Positions 10,701-22,800 of a stretch of DNA of 64,000 nt are shown here, in pieces. Below the pieces are notes generated by a model that saw only the letters and a program-made list of their open reading frames with translations, did no database searches and had not been told where the DNA came from. The position numbers were made by a program, and so were the translations under genes. How positions within the stretch are numbered: position 1 is the first letter of the stretch; each line of letters begins with the position of its first letter. The stretch is from assembly GCF_963678635.1 (NCBI RefSeq), contig NC_087069.1, forward strand, positions 34,059,090-34,123,089, given 5' to 3'. The stretch is from Symsagittifera roscoffensis. Its lineage: Eukaryota > Xenacoelomorpha > Acoela > Convolutidae.

Positions 10701-12334
10701 AACGCTGGAAACTGGATGCGGGCATGTTATCAATAAGCTGTAAAGGTGCTACTAAATTTCAAAAGTTCAACAAAAAATCAAAATATTTTATTGCCAATTC
10801 GATGCAGCAATTTCGACGCAGCAAATATTGTTGCTTTAAATCGCAACAAAACTTGCGACTTAGGTTGGAAAAAAGAAAGTGCGTACTATTAACACATTGC
10901 TTCGCAAGTGTAATGAGATCACAAATATTCATGAAGCAAGTATTGTTTTTTGGATTTCGGTCTCTCCACGTCTATTCCGGCAAATACAGAAGTAGCGTTT
11001 CGCGAGAGCACTCCACACTTTTTTGATAGGCGTTTTTTTTCTACGATTCTTGACATTCTTACGATTCTTAAGAGATGAAAGTTCAAAAGTTCACTCAAAA
11101 TCATACGTAGCAAATTTACAAATTTGTGAGCTTTCAGTTGTAGAAAAACTGTTAAAATTGGAAAAAACCATGCTTTGAAAAGTATGCCAAAAAACAATAC
11201 CATATCAGAAAAGACGGAAAATGAACCGACAGAATTTTGGAACAAAATCACGAACCGGAAAAAACGAAATTGCTTGAAAAAATACTGACCAACTGACACG
11301 GGTTTCAACAAGTTATCATTCAAATGATAATTTTTTTTGAATTTGAAAGAAATTGAGCATGTCAGAAGATGAATATTGTGAACAAAGGTATAACGAAAAA
11401 AAGTCTAGGACACGATTGCAAGGCCCTTAATTATCGCAAGAGAAAATAATAATAATAAGTGAGAAGTAAAAACTGTGATAAGCTATTTATTTGTTTTACT
11501 TTTTTTTTCATTTATATCAATTATATTCTGCATCTATCGTGCCAAAAAAATGTATGTAAAAAATGATTTGGAAATAACTGTGCTCAAATCAAATGTGTTT
11601 TTTACGGAGTTTTAATTTAATTTTCAAAGGTAAATGCATATCAAAGGCATTCCAAATAAATTCCAGTATCGAAAAGCAACCTGTCAGAATTTTTGATGTT
11701 GCGAGTCACTACAGGAAAATAGAATGTGAATTATTAGAGTTTATTCAAGTTTGAGTAATCAAGAGCATCATTTTTGGCCCCAAAAATCATTTAAGATCGA
11801 AGATCAGTTTCGTAGAAAAGTCTTAACTTGCAAGCTTCTTGCTCCCTTTCACCTCAAAGAACTGAAGGAAAAAATCAATTCAACTATTGAGGTGAAGCAG
11901 AAATTTGTACCACTTGCGAAACAAATTGATGTAACCATAATCACTGATATATGAAACGACAAATCAAAAATTTAAAAACAACTTAATCATATTTTACAAA
12001 TGCTGAAAAAATTCAAAAGATTTGAACACAATTGAAACCAATTTTACAAATTTTACGACGAGTATTTCCGGAGTAATAGAAAAAAGCAGAATTTCCAAAA
12101 AACTCGTTCTGTGGAAGTTAAGCCGACAAAAAAGCAGGACAATGGTCTAAAGTTTTAAGGCGAAAAACTTTGGACAAGGGAAAATAATAATAACAGAAGA
12201 AAAAAACTGAATTACTGGAGTTTTAACTTCACCAAAAAAATTCCGTCAAAAATGGACTGTTAAAAAGTCAAAATTTTTCTGAAAAAAAACCCCACCCCGA
12301 GCACAAATGTTCCCTTAAATTGAAAATTTTGTTG
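10701..12334. other. No gene recognised
   Basis: AT-rich sequence. Near 10850-10915 it holds a dispersed-repeat end (GCGACTTAGGTTGGAAAAAA, then a small hairpin CACATTGCTTCGCAAGTG) that recurs near 18715, 23110 and 54800. ORFs at 10724-11026, 10919-11323 and 11751-11954 have no domain and no splice-site support. Confidence 0.5.
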
Positions 12335-13290
12335 AAATCATCCTCCCATACTCCATATTAAGAGCAAAGTGATAGATTTCGCTCCAATTAAAAAATCAAT
12401 TTGGAACAATTTTTAAGACGGATAAAATCTCCGCTTACGCGTTAATAGCGCGAAATATATCGCGCGTTAATTGTTCCAAATTAACCAAATGGCAATCTTT
12501 AACCCCCCCCCCCTTCCCCCCATAACTTTGCAAAAAATGAGCACAGGTGAAATATCTTTTCAAATTTAAATTCAGTACAACTATACCTTTCGAATGATGA
12601 ATAAAAATTCCGTCAAAAAAGGCTACTTAAAAAGTCGAAATTTATCTGAAGCAAAAAACCCACCACGAGCTCAAAAATTCCGTTACTTTCATCGTTTCGA
12701 AAGGCGGAACAATAAGGAAGAATAAATGTGTTCCCAATAGTTAATTTCTTCGCCATGCAAAATTTCATCATATTATGACAACGTTAAAATAAGTTTGGGA
12801 CGTGGGAGTGGAAAGAGCTTAATTGTAAATCGATTTTGAATATTTTTCGAAAATGTATGGGGCGTGGGATTGGAAAGAGCTTAATTGTGAATCGATTTTG
12901 AATATATTTTTTTCCGACTATCCTAACAAAAATAACGGAATATTTAAGCTCGGGGTGGGTTTTTTTCTTTGGACAAATTTAGACTTATTAACTAGCCATT
13001 TTTGACGAATTTTTTTAACATTCAAAAGGTTTTGTTGTTTTCAGCTTAAATTTGAAAAGATATTTCACCTGTGATCATTTTTCGTAAAGTTATGGGGGGG
13101 GGGTTTAAAGATAGCAGTTTTGGTCAATATGGGACAATCAACTCGCTATTTATTTCGCGCTATCAGAAATCGTTCCAAATTGGTTGAAGGAAGCTTAGTT
13201 TCTATAACAGATTTATTACTAGGAGCGAAATCTATCATTTTGTACTTTCAAACTTTAACTGCCGTGTGGGTGGATGTTTTTCACAAAAAA
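12335..13290. repeat. Foldback repeat with two inverted arms
   Basis: The arm at 12335-12700 reappears in inverted orientation at 12930-13290. Shared pieces include an ATTCCGTCAAAAA phrase, a TGAAATATCTTTTCAAATTTAA phrase shared in part, the poly-C/poly-G tract and an AAATGATAGATTTCGCTCC-like outer end. Between the arms a unit with GGAAAGAGCTTAATTGT is duplicated in tandem (12799-12848 and 12859-12910). A single arm recurs at 18255-18620. It looks like a foldback or MITE-type non-autonomous element. Confidence 0.7.
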
Positions 13291-15628
13291 ATCTTAAATT
13301 TGAAAAGAAATTTTTTTGTTCTAGTTTATTGCATTTAATGTTATTACTGCTCCATATATCTTAAAAGGCAGTCGGAACTTCAGGGCTTCGTCCTGATACG
13401 AGCAGTCTTGCTTCATTAATGATTTTTTTCCTACCGTAATCAGTGCATCCGGAACATGCGCAATTTGCGCAACAACTAGCTATCCTTGTTTACGCTTACA
13501 ATAGTATAATAGTAAAATAGGACACTTCAGTTTGGCCCTTCAGCGGAAGTGCAGAATTTAACTACAGGCAAAATTGCATAGTTTTAAAGCAACGAACGCT
13601 CAATAAAATGTTGCCTTATTTAAAGAATAGATGTCACATTATCACAAATCGGATACTGTTTTTCTTACTTATTCCGTTCAAATTGTTAATTAGGTTCAAA
13701 ATATGACCTAATGGTGGGTCATTTTTTTCTTCAAACTACAGTTTCTACCTATTTTTAAAAAAACATGTCTTCTTATAATGTAATCATCTTTTTTTCAGTT
13801 CAATAAACTCAGTTCAGTTTTAGTATTAAATCTTTTCATGATGTGTACAAGGTAAAAAAAAAGTCAGATTTCGCAGACCGGAAAAACAGCAAGTCATGAA
13901 GGTATTTTTCAAGGGCACCATGCATGATATTGTAGTTTACAGAGCTGAGCAATTCGTACGTTGGCGGTATCCCTAGTGAATAAATGTATCCTAATTGCTT
14001 GAACAGACCAGGCCCTTAACCAATAATTCACTTATACACTGAAAACTCATAGGAACAAAAATGTACTCAAACCTATTGAATAAAAATATGTATCGTTCTA
14101 GCGGCTCTTTTTCCTTTTCCTCCACCTCAACTAGGCATCAAGTTTATCTAATGAGAAGTTTTATAAGGTTAAGTATGCAGACCAGATATGTTTGTCGTGG
14201 CCTAATTAGACAGCATGCCAGTTTTTGTAGCATTCGGACAAGGCGAACAAAAAATTACTTGTAAAAAATTCGCGATTGGGGAGGGGGGAGGAAAAAGAGA
14301 TAGTTCGAGTATATGCGCGTTTATTATTTATTTTAAATGAATGAATGGCATTGAAACTAAACACAGGCAAAAGTAAGCTAATGTACAAATTATGTATAGA
14401 TTGCAATATTCAACATCATCATTTCCGCCCTTCAAACTTCAGTGATTTCAAAATCATCTTTTTAAAAATATGCTTTATTAAACTAAAAAACAAAAAAATA
14501 GAGGCACGAGCTTTAAAAAATTCAAGTAAATTTTACCAATAAACTAAAGAACCTGCGCGAACGGATCGTTTTCTAAATACTTCGTTTAAAGATTGAATGA
14601 ATGATGAAGGGCTTCATGTTTAACGAAATTGACTGCGATAATGTCTGACTCATTGAGTTTATTCAGCATGTAGGGTGGGGGGTGTATTAAATACATAACA
14701 ATTAAATTGAAAAGCACCAGTTTAAAATATTGATGGAAAACTAAACTAATCTAAATTACTAGTAGTATTTCAATATAACAAGAAGGCAAAGGCAACTAAT
14801 CACACGCAATAGCTCGAAAAGACCCGAAACACCCAAAAATCATTCAAGCTGTAAACAGAAAAAAAAGCTTCAGATTCAAAATCTCATGAGTTAAAAGAAT
14901 TTCGGATCATTTCGTCGTATTAGCCAGCACAACATAACATTGTGGTATATAATAAGCATGATCGGTATATGGTAATACGCCACACACCAATGAACTCTGA
15001 ATGCTACTCAAGGAGCAATCAAACGAAACAAAAATAAAGAGCAACCATTACATTTACTTCAGATTTGTTCAAAAACGAGAAAAACGGGTCGGATAATAGA
15101 GCAGCCGCTGCAATTATTAACTATGTTAATTGCGATCATTTATTTTTATTGGGCATTCCAGGGTTTGGAGAAATTCAAATTCTTCTACGAATCTTAGATT
15201 TTGTACCAAAAAAAGAAGTCGGAAAAGGTTGGAAAAAGTGAACTCAAATTATTACACAATCGTTTGATTCTGTCGCGAGATGTATGTAATCTCTTATAAG
15301 AATTCATACAAAAACCTTTCCACGATTTTTAATTTCACTTAAATCATGTAGGTGTAACCTAAAATCAACTAAGGTTTAATGAATCATGTTTTTCATAATC
15401 ATGAAGCCGCAAAATAAACGATTTATAGAGAAAGATTACCGGAGTGTAACTATCTTCCGTTGACTTAATCAAAAACTTAATTAGTTTTTTGAATTGCTGA
15501 CTACATTTCTACAAAACTTGATCTTAACTCGAAAAATTACTTAGAATTATGTCTACCGACCTCTAAACAATTTTAAGGCCCTCTCGTTTGCAGTTAAGTC
15601 TTAACCTACGATGGGGGGTCAATTCTCG
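13291..15628. other. No gene recognised
   Basis: Unique-looking AT-rich DNA. The only structure noted is a small palindrome TGCGCAATTTGCGCA near 13457. ORFs at 14061-14264 and 14206-14406 show no domain. Confidence 0.5.
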
Positions 15629-15787
15629 TGCGCTAAAGACCGAAGGTGCGAAAATTTTCAACCAATCAAGGCCCGTTTACCTGTTCTAAACCGACTGACT
15701 TTATTGCTCATTTCCTTTGGATTAATTAAATATGAATACTGATTGGTTGACAACACTTCAGCGCATTCTGTCCTTTGCGCTTTAGGG
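15629..15787. mobile_element. MITE-like element
   Basis: Imperfect terminal inverted repeats of about 40 bp: the left end has GCGCTAAAGACCGAAGG running to CAACCAATCA, and the right end read in reverse has GCGCAAAGGACAGAA running to CAACCAATCA. The body is about 160 bp with no ORF. No clear target duplication was resolved. Confidence 0.45.
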
Positions 15788-16710
15788 ACTCCCCCTTCGA
15801 CTGAGAAAGCAGCAGCTAAGTTCTCGAAACATTAATCAAGTATTGTAGTGCTTTAGGCTCCCTATTTTCACACACAATGAAACAACCAAACTGCATGACT
15901 ACATCAGAGAAAATCAATTTATCGAAATGAGAAAGAATTCTGGAAGGGCATACATGATTATAAGTCAAATTATTCTCTGTCAACTGCATGACTTTTTTTT
16001 TTGCTGTTTCTGGTTCACTATGCGTTATTCCGCGCATGTTCAAGTAAAAATTTGAAGCTCCTTATTTTAGCCTTACCAATGAATATTAAGTCTAGCTAGT
16101 CACGTGGTATTTTATGTGCACTGCAAATTCCAACCAATAAACTGTATGCCCGACAAGAGGTTGAAATAGTAGTTTGTTACCTACTAGTTTAGACTGCTAT
16201 AGGAATTGAAACTGTCATAGTTGAATCATTGCGACGGTTGTGAAATCAGATAGCCTCTTGTTACAGAAAGTAGCATTAGCTTCGACCGAAATCAGTTATA
16301 AAATTATAATTGACAAATTTAAAAACAATTAATTCAAACATTTGACGCAACTTTGTTAAGCTTTGCAATTTTTCAAACAAGTTTTCATCTTTTGAAACGG
16401 TTAAAACAGTTTTAAAAGATCGAAAATTACTCCGTGTAAGATTAATAACTTTCTTTATGAAAAATTAAACTTCGATAACTTTTGCGATGCAAACTTAATG
16501 CTACTATAATTTGAATTACGTTGAAATTTCATAACTTCTAATAATAATCAGTTTCGTTCTGTTTTTATATTCAAAATGAGCACACAGTGCAGTAAGTGGT
16601 ATCTAATTTTGTAGTATCTGTCACTCTCACTCTCACTCGCTCTGGACTGTGAGTGTTGGACTTAACTGGATGTGGGTTGGTGGAGTGCACTGGACTGTAC
16701 TGGGCAGCTG
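15788..16710. other. UBE2H 3' UTR and downstream DNA
   Basis: The UBE2H stop is at 16711. Downstream on the minus strand comes a CA/GAGT-rich stretch (16600-16700), then AT-rich sequence. No canonical AATAAA was found close by; AATATAAA near 16568 is a weak candidate. No other gene is seen. Confidence 0.4.
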
Positions 16711-16838
16711 CTATAACTCCATGTCCTGGGTCTCGTCCTCTGAGGAGAAGTCTGAGATGCTGCTCTCTTCGTCTGAATTGTCACTGCCTTGCTCCAACTC
16801 ACGAAGAGCCACTTCTGTCGCGTAGCGCTGCACGTAGT
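16711..16838 (-). CDS. UBE2H: UBE2H coding exon 6 and stop
   Basis: 128 nt after acceptor CGTGTAG. Encodes [17 protein letters not shown] and the acidic Ser/Asp/Glu tail, ending MEL then TAG (16713-16711). Confidence 0.95.
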
Positions 16839-19800
16839 CTACACGAAACATCCAATAACTAACATTACACAACATACGCAGACGCACAACACCAACATTT
16901 AACTGTTTCTGTTTCTTAAACCAATAGACTGAGTGCTATTTCGCATACAAAAGCGAAAAATACAAAACCAAGAAAACAGAGGATTCATCAGGCACTTAGC
17001 CACACACATCAACACGCGAACCTTTATACCCTAACAGGAAAAATCTACCGAATAGAAAGTACCTCAGTAACTTGATCCGAAAAAAGAGCCTTCAAATCAA
17101 ACCATAATATAGTAGAAAAATTACTGAACTAAGCTAACTTCAGGCAAATTCGGCGCTGTGTCAATCAAGCTGACAAAAAAACAAGCAGGCAACTAGAAGC
17201 ACAATAAAGATTTTTTGATACGCGAAAAAAATTTCCAATTACAAAAAAGCTCCCGACTGATTCAAACCATTGACATTTGTCTTTGTAGGCAGGTGCTTTA
17301 CCTCTTCGCTACATGCCCGAATTAACGCCTTGCTTTTGATTTCATAAGGACCAAGGTGTAAAATGATTCGAGTAATTCTGTTAGATTAGTTTCTAACCAA
17401 AAGAAACCGATTTGATAACACTTGCTAATAGCAAGCGTAGATAAGCCTAGATTTTTTATGCAATTCGCTGGAATCAAACCACCACCCTGAAGACTAAGAG
17501 CTTCACGTCTTCGCATCTCCGCCGTGGTCGGTCGCTGTAGAGTTGGTGAATTTACACATTACAAAGATTTTCATTATAGTAAAAAATGTTGGACCTACTT
17601 AACAATAGCCCTCCCTTTGGTATCTACTAAAAATTTCCAGCCCTATAAATAAAGCATTGTGTATCACTAGAGCGTTGTATTTAAAAACTCAAACTTTGCT
17701 GCAATCTGATTGTTTGAAAATTCCATAACTTCATCTACTTAACAATTGCACCCCTCCTTTCTTGAAATGGGGGTGGACGGCAATTGTTAAGTAATCCAAA
17801 TTGTTTAAACCAGAAAGAAATTCCATGCTTTGGAAATAAGCCGACAAAAATAAGCAAACAAACTATAGTACGACAAATGAAGAAATCAAAAAAAATCATG
17901 CATCACAAAAAGCAAGCTCCGACCGGGATTCAAAATTAGGAGAAGACCTGTGGTATGCAAAGACGTGCGTTTCAGCCTAGCGCAAGGATTAACACAGAGG
18001 CAAAGTTGCTCTTCGCATACACAGGCAAAAATATGACCGATAACGCTGCTGCGAAAAACTGAATAAAACTTTGAGTCTACAAAATTTCTTAAGTGACACA
18101 CGCTAATTATGACGCATTAGCAGTACCAATCAATTTGAAAAAAAATACATTTACCATCTAACATGCCTCAATTTATAGAGCAGTTTATGGAGCAGTAATA
18201 ACACGAAAAAATTAAATGTAATAAAAATGAAATGAATTTTTTTAATTTGTGATTTTTTGTGCGAATCATCCACACACACGCCATATTAAGTACAAAGTGA
18301 TAAATTTCTCTTCTAGTAACAAATCAATTATGGCAATTAAGCTTCTTTCAGCCAATTTGGAACAATTTCTATGACGGATTAAATCGCGCGTAAATATATC
18401 ACGCGTTAATTGTCACAAATTGGCCAAAATGGCAATCTTCAAACCCGCATAACTTTACGAAAAATGATCACAGGTAAAATATCTATTCAAATTTAAGCTT
18501 AGGACAACAATAACTTTCGAATGATTAAAAAAAAAAAATTCCGTCAAAAACGGCTAGTTAAAAAGTCGAATTTTGTCCGCACAAATATTCCGTTACTTTC
18601 GTTACGAAACTATAATAGTCTGTGTTAAAATCCTTAGCATTGGCGGTACTTAATGGCTGGTTATTGAGTAAAATGAACACTTTCAAAATGAACACATTTT
18701 ATCGTAACAATATTTGCGACTTAGGTTGGAAAAAAAGATAGTTCATACTATAACACAAGCATTGCTGGTGTAAAAACACGCGTTTTACCACGGGATCAAA
18801 AGAAAACGCGTCGAATATTGTTAAGGTTTCGAAATAAAACAAGTTCAAGTTCTTACAGATTTGCCAAAAGCTCAGGGAAAAATCTGGTTCCCGATTACAT
18901 ATCACTTGATCTGGATCTTGCAATAGAAAAATAGTCAATTGCGATGTCAATACTCTGGTTAGGATGAAAGAACGAAGCAGCAGTTGAATAGTTAACTAGC
19001 CTCTGACTTTGGCCCTGAAGTCCTCTGGTTTGTGGAGGTAAAGTGCGGCTGCGTCCCCATTGAGGGGGTCCTGTGCATTGGGGTATGTGAGCAGGTGGGG
19101 GAGGAACACCTCGAAGATGTTACTTAAGTCATACATGGAAGTCCACGTCTGGTTGATCACGTCCAGACATACAGTGCCAGATCTAAGTGACATCATAACC
19201 CAAAAATCAACACCTTTCTTTTTTTACAAATAAGCAGAATTTGCGATCAAAAAAAAAAATCAGCAGACTAACACCACCACACAAACATCAACATTTGTTA
19301 TACACATATGCAGAATTTGGGATATGAACAAAAAATAGAAGAATCAAGAAAGAAATCATCAACTTATGGCTACGTTAATCTTTTTGGTATTACTACTTGT
19401 AATTCGAGAGAAACGAATGCATCAAACCACAAGGTAATAGGCATGAAAACGCCAAACAATGACCTTCGAAAACATTTGAAACGAATGTTTTAAAGCTAGA
19501 TAGGTTTACAACTTACGCCTCGTCAATGTTGGGATGATATATTTTGTTCATGAAACCTAAACAAACATACATGTGAACAATCCCACGTAACTACAGGATA
19601 ATAATGATTGCAGTTTACCAATTGTGACTCACCAATAGAGGGAGATTTGAAAGGGTAAGTGTCTGGGAGACTCACTCGCAGTTTCCACACTCCCCCGTAA
19701 TAAGGCGCTACAACAAAATACCATCATGATCAGCGATACAAAACATCAAAAAACAGAAAAGCGTGTCACTAGAACGCTAATCTTCATAAATTATTGAAGA

Positions 19801-22800
19801 ACGGTCCAGCTTTACAGTCTTGCGTTAGAATATGCAAACCATTGTAACTGTCATTCTATTTCAAATGGTTTTAAATTCCACCATTCAAACTTTCTGATAT
19901 TTGCTTCTTTGCTTACTGTCTTGAGGTCCGAAGAATTTGACGGAGAATAGATTCATTTCGTCGCCGAGTATTGTCACCTCGTGCTTGCTTTCGATTCTAA
20001 ACATTGATATTACATTATTAATTAATCGGCTCACACTGATTCTTAAATGACACTAAAAATGTATGATGTAGCTTTGAGCGCGCACAGCTATATGGAAACC
20101 GTTAAGCCATGTCGCTTGTTATTGTGCAATAAATTAAAACAGTTAAAATTAACGAAACGTTGAATCTAGTTTAAATTAATTTTCTTTAATTAGTTATTCG
20201 TAGGTAAAATATATTAAACAGGCTAAATGTGCATTTCCTTGAGATTTACTTTCTATCGTAGTCAAATAGATATAATTTTCGAAATCGTAAACTATTCTAT
20301 CGGGTTTGGAACCGGCCTGAAACAATGAAAGACTTGACTACCCGAAGATAACTTCAGAGCATTATAGAGTTTAAAAAATAATTTGGGTTCGAGCCAAATT
20401 TCGCCCAAATATTATAACTGACTGCACAAATATCTGAGACCAAAATCTACAAATACAATCACATACAACGTTGAAAGCAATTAATGCATTCCAATGAAAA
20501 CGAGTTGGCACTTAACCTTGTGAAAAAAAACTACCTAAAAACGCTTCTGAAGGAAACACCAATTGACATGGAAAACGAAACAACTATAATTCTGATACAA
20601 TTCCGTTATCTTTTTGAAAGATTGTCGAATACTGGAAAACATTTGCCCATAAAGCAATTACAACCAAATCCAAGTAGGTAATCAGAACACTCATGATTTT
20701 GCAAGTCAAGTCCGTAACTATAGAGCTCATCAACATTGATACGAAATTTTCGGATTAATCTATATATTTACCTAATAACCTTGTTTACATCTTTTTGATT
20801 GCCTCTACTACCTATTTCAATTCGATCAAACAAGAAATAGTTTACACAAGGTCTATGGTTCAAATCCGGCAGTCTTCAAAGTCGTTGCAATTTCCAATAG
20901 ATTTTAAATGATCTTTCATTGATTAAGTTATTCGTAGCTTGAGATTGCGATGCAAAGTTCATGTTCTTTTTCCGTTTAGAGAAAATTTGTGATAGCTATT
21001 TTGATTATTTTAAGAGTAGCTAAGTAATAACCGACCACTAAAGTTGCCAGTTTTCCTGCAGACACTGCTATAATTTTAATTGAGATATTGATGGCTTCAT
21101 TATTTTCAAGAAAATGCACACAGATGAAAAACTATCCGATTGTTTCTACTAAAAGTGATTTCCAATTTTCCGTATGAATATGGTAAGTAGGGCGTGAGCA
21201 AAAACAATGCAGATACCGAGCAATTTTCCTAGCCATCGAATTGAAAAAAAAAACATCAGAGGCCTCTGATAATTAAACCAAAGCAAAAAATATCTTATAA
21301 GCTACAAAGAAAATTTTCTCTGCAATTAAAACTATAGATAAAATGAACAAAACAGCCTGATAAAATTGGGAAACAAATCATGAAAAGCATGAAAAATATT
21401 TCAAAAAATATGTTAAAATGATGACAATGTTATGGTGATATGTTACAATAGGTGGTAATTTTGAGTATAGTGCATTTATTAAATTTGAAAACCATAACAC
21501 ATAATATAGTCATTTCATTTGCAATTAATTGATATATTACAAATATAGTTTTTGTAAATACATTTAAAACCAGATGAAGTGCTATTCAAAAATTCAAATT
21601 TTACACTTCTTTAGCCCAAAATTTGGCTTTTGAAACAAATTATAAATGATGTGCGAATTATAAAAAAAGCCGATCCAGCTTTTCAAATTGATCCTACCAC
21701 CTATTGTAATATACCACCCAATTGAGAATTTCTGTCAATAATAATCGAAAAATATTTCCACTATTATGCCAAACTTGCATCTCATCTGTCAAGTACCACA
21801 CCATGATTAACCAACAAGACTGACTGTTAGAAGAAACCAATAGTATATATTAGCAAATGATAAAAACTCAAAAAGAAGCTGCATTTCGCGTACACAAGCG
21901 ATAAAAAGGACAGAAAAAAAGAAGTCTTAAAAACAAAAACTTGATAGACTCCTGATTCGAGTCAAGGACAAAGATTGAGAGGCGTACGTCCCAACTGGGA
22001 CATGTGCTCTTGTAGATGGTCAAACACTAGATGAACTATCTTAGATCTCTTTGAATCATCTTAGACACAGATGTGAACCAAAACTTTGGTATGTCTCGAT
22101 GAATGGCGCCAAGGGCTTAGCTAAAGCTCGAGACACTTAGTTGATATTTATCAAATTTGTTACTGATACGGGACGAAAAGCGTAATTTCAAAAACCGGTC
22201 AAAAAACCAAGGGTCCTATTTTTTTGTGTAAATTGTGAGTCGCCGCTAATGCAGGGGAGCTTACCAGTATGCACTATCTCCATTGACCCACAACCTCAGG
22301 TTTGGGAGGTTAGTGTTCGACAAAAGTTGAAAAAGATTTTAAAAACGGTCTAGAAAAATTTACTATTTCGAGGTCCATATTTTATGAGTAAAAAAAATTG
22401 GGCGTAGCCGCTTATGGCGGAGAGCTTTTCAAATCCGTTCTATTTATTGAAACAAAAATCTCAGATGTCGTAGCTTATTTTTTGAGAAAACGAAAAAAAA
22501 TCAAAAATATCGGTCAAACATTCCCCCTCACAGACTTTTTCGAAGGCTGCAGACAAAGGGTAAAGCAAAAAGAGACCAGAGGATTATGTGTGCACACAAA
22601 AACTTGAGCGGTCTTTCTATGGATACTCCTTTTTAGAAATCCGTAGAAGTGTTTTCGAAGAATAATTAAATGTTTTGCAAAAAGTGATAAAAATTTTCCA
22701 AAGCGTCTCAAAAAAAGAGGTCCCCTTGACATGCTCTATCGATTGAATATTTACTTTTAATTTTTGTAGGGTAATTTCTTAAATGAAATGAAAAAAAAGG

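Noticed and set aside
20385-20400. B-box-like GGGTTCGAGCC suggesting a tRNA gene
   Set aside because: No A box at proper spacing and no cloverleaf.
20772-20811. Possible UBE2H upstream exon encoding KDVNKVIR-like residues, with AG and GT borders
   Set aside because: It fits phase by chance and lacks a Met. A true exon 1 encoding [18 protein letters not shown] was found at 55165-55113.
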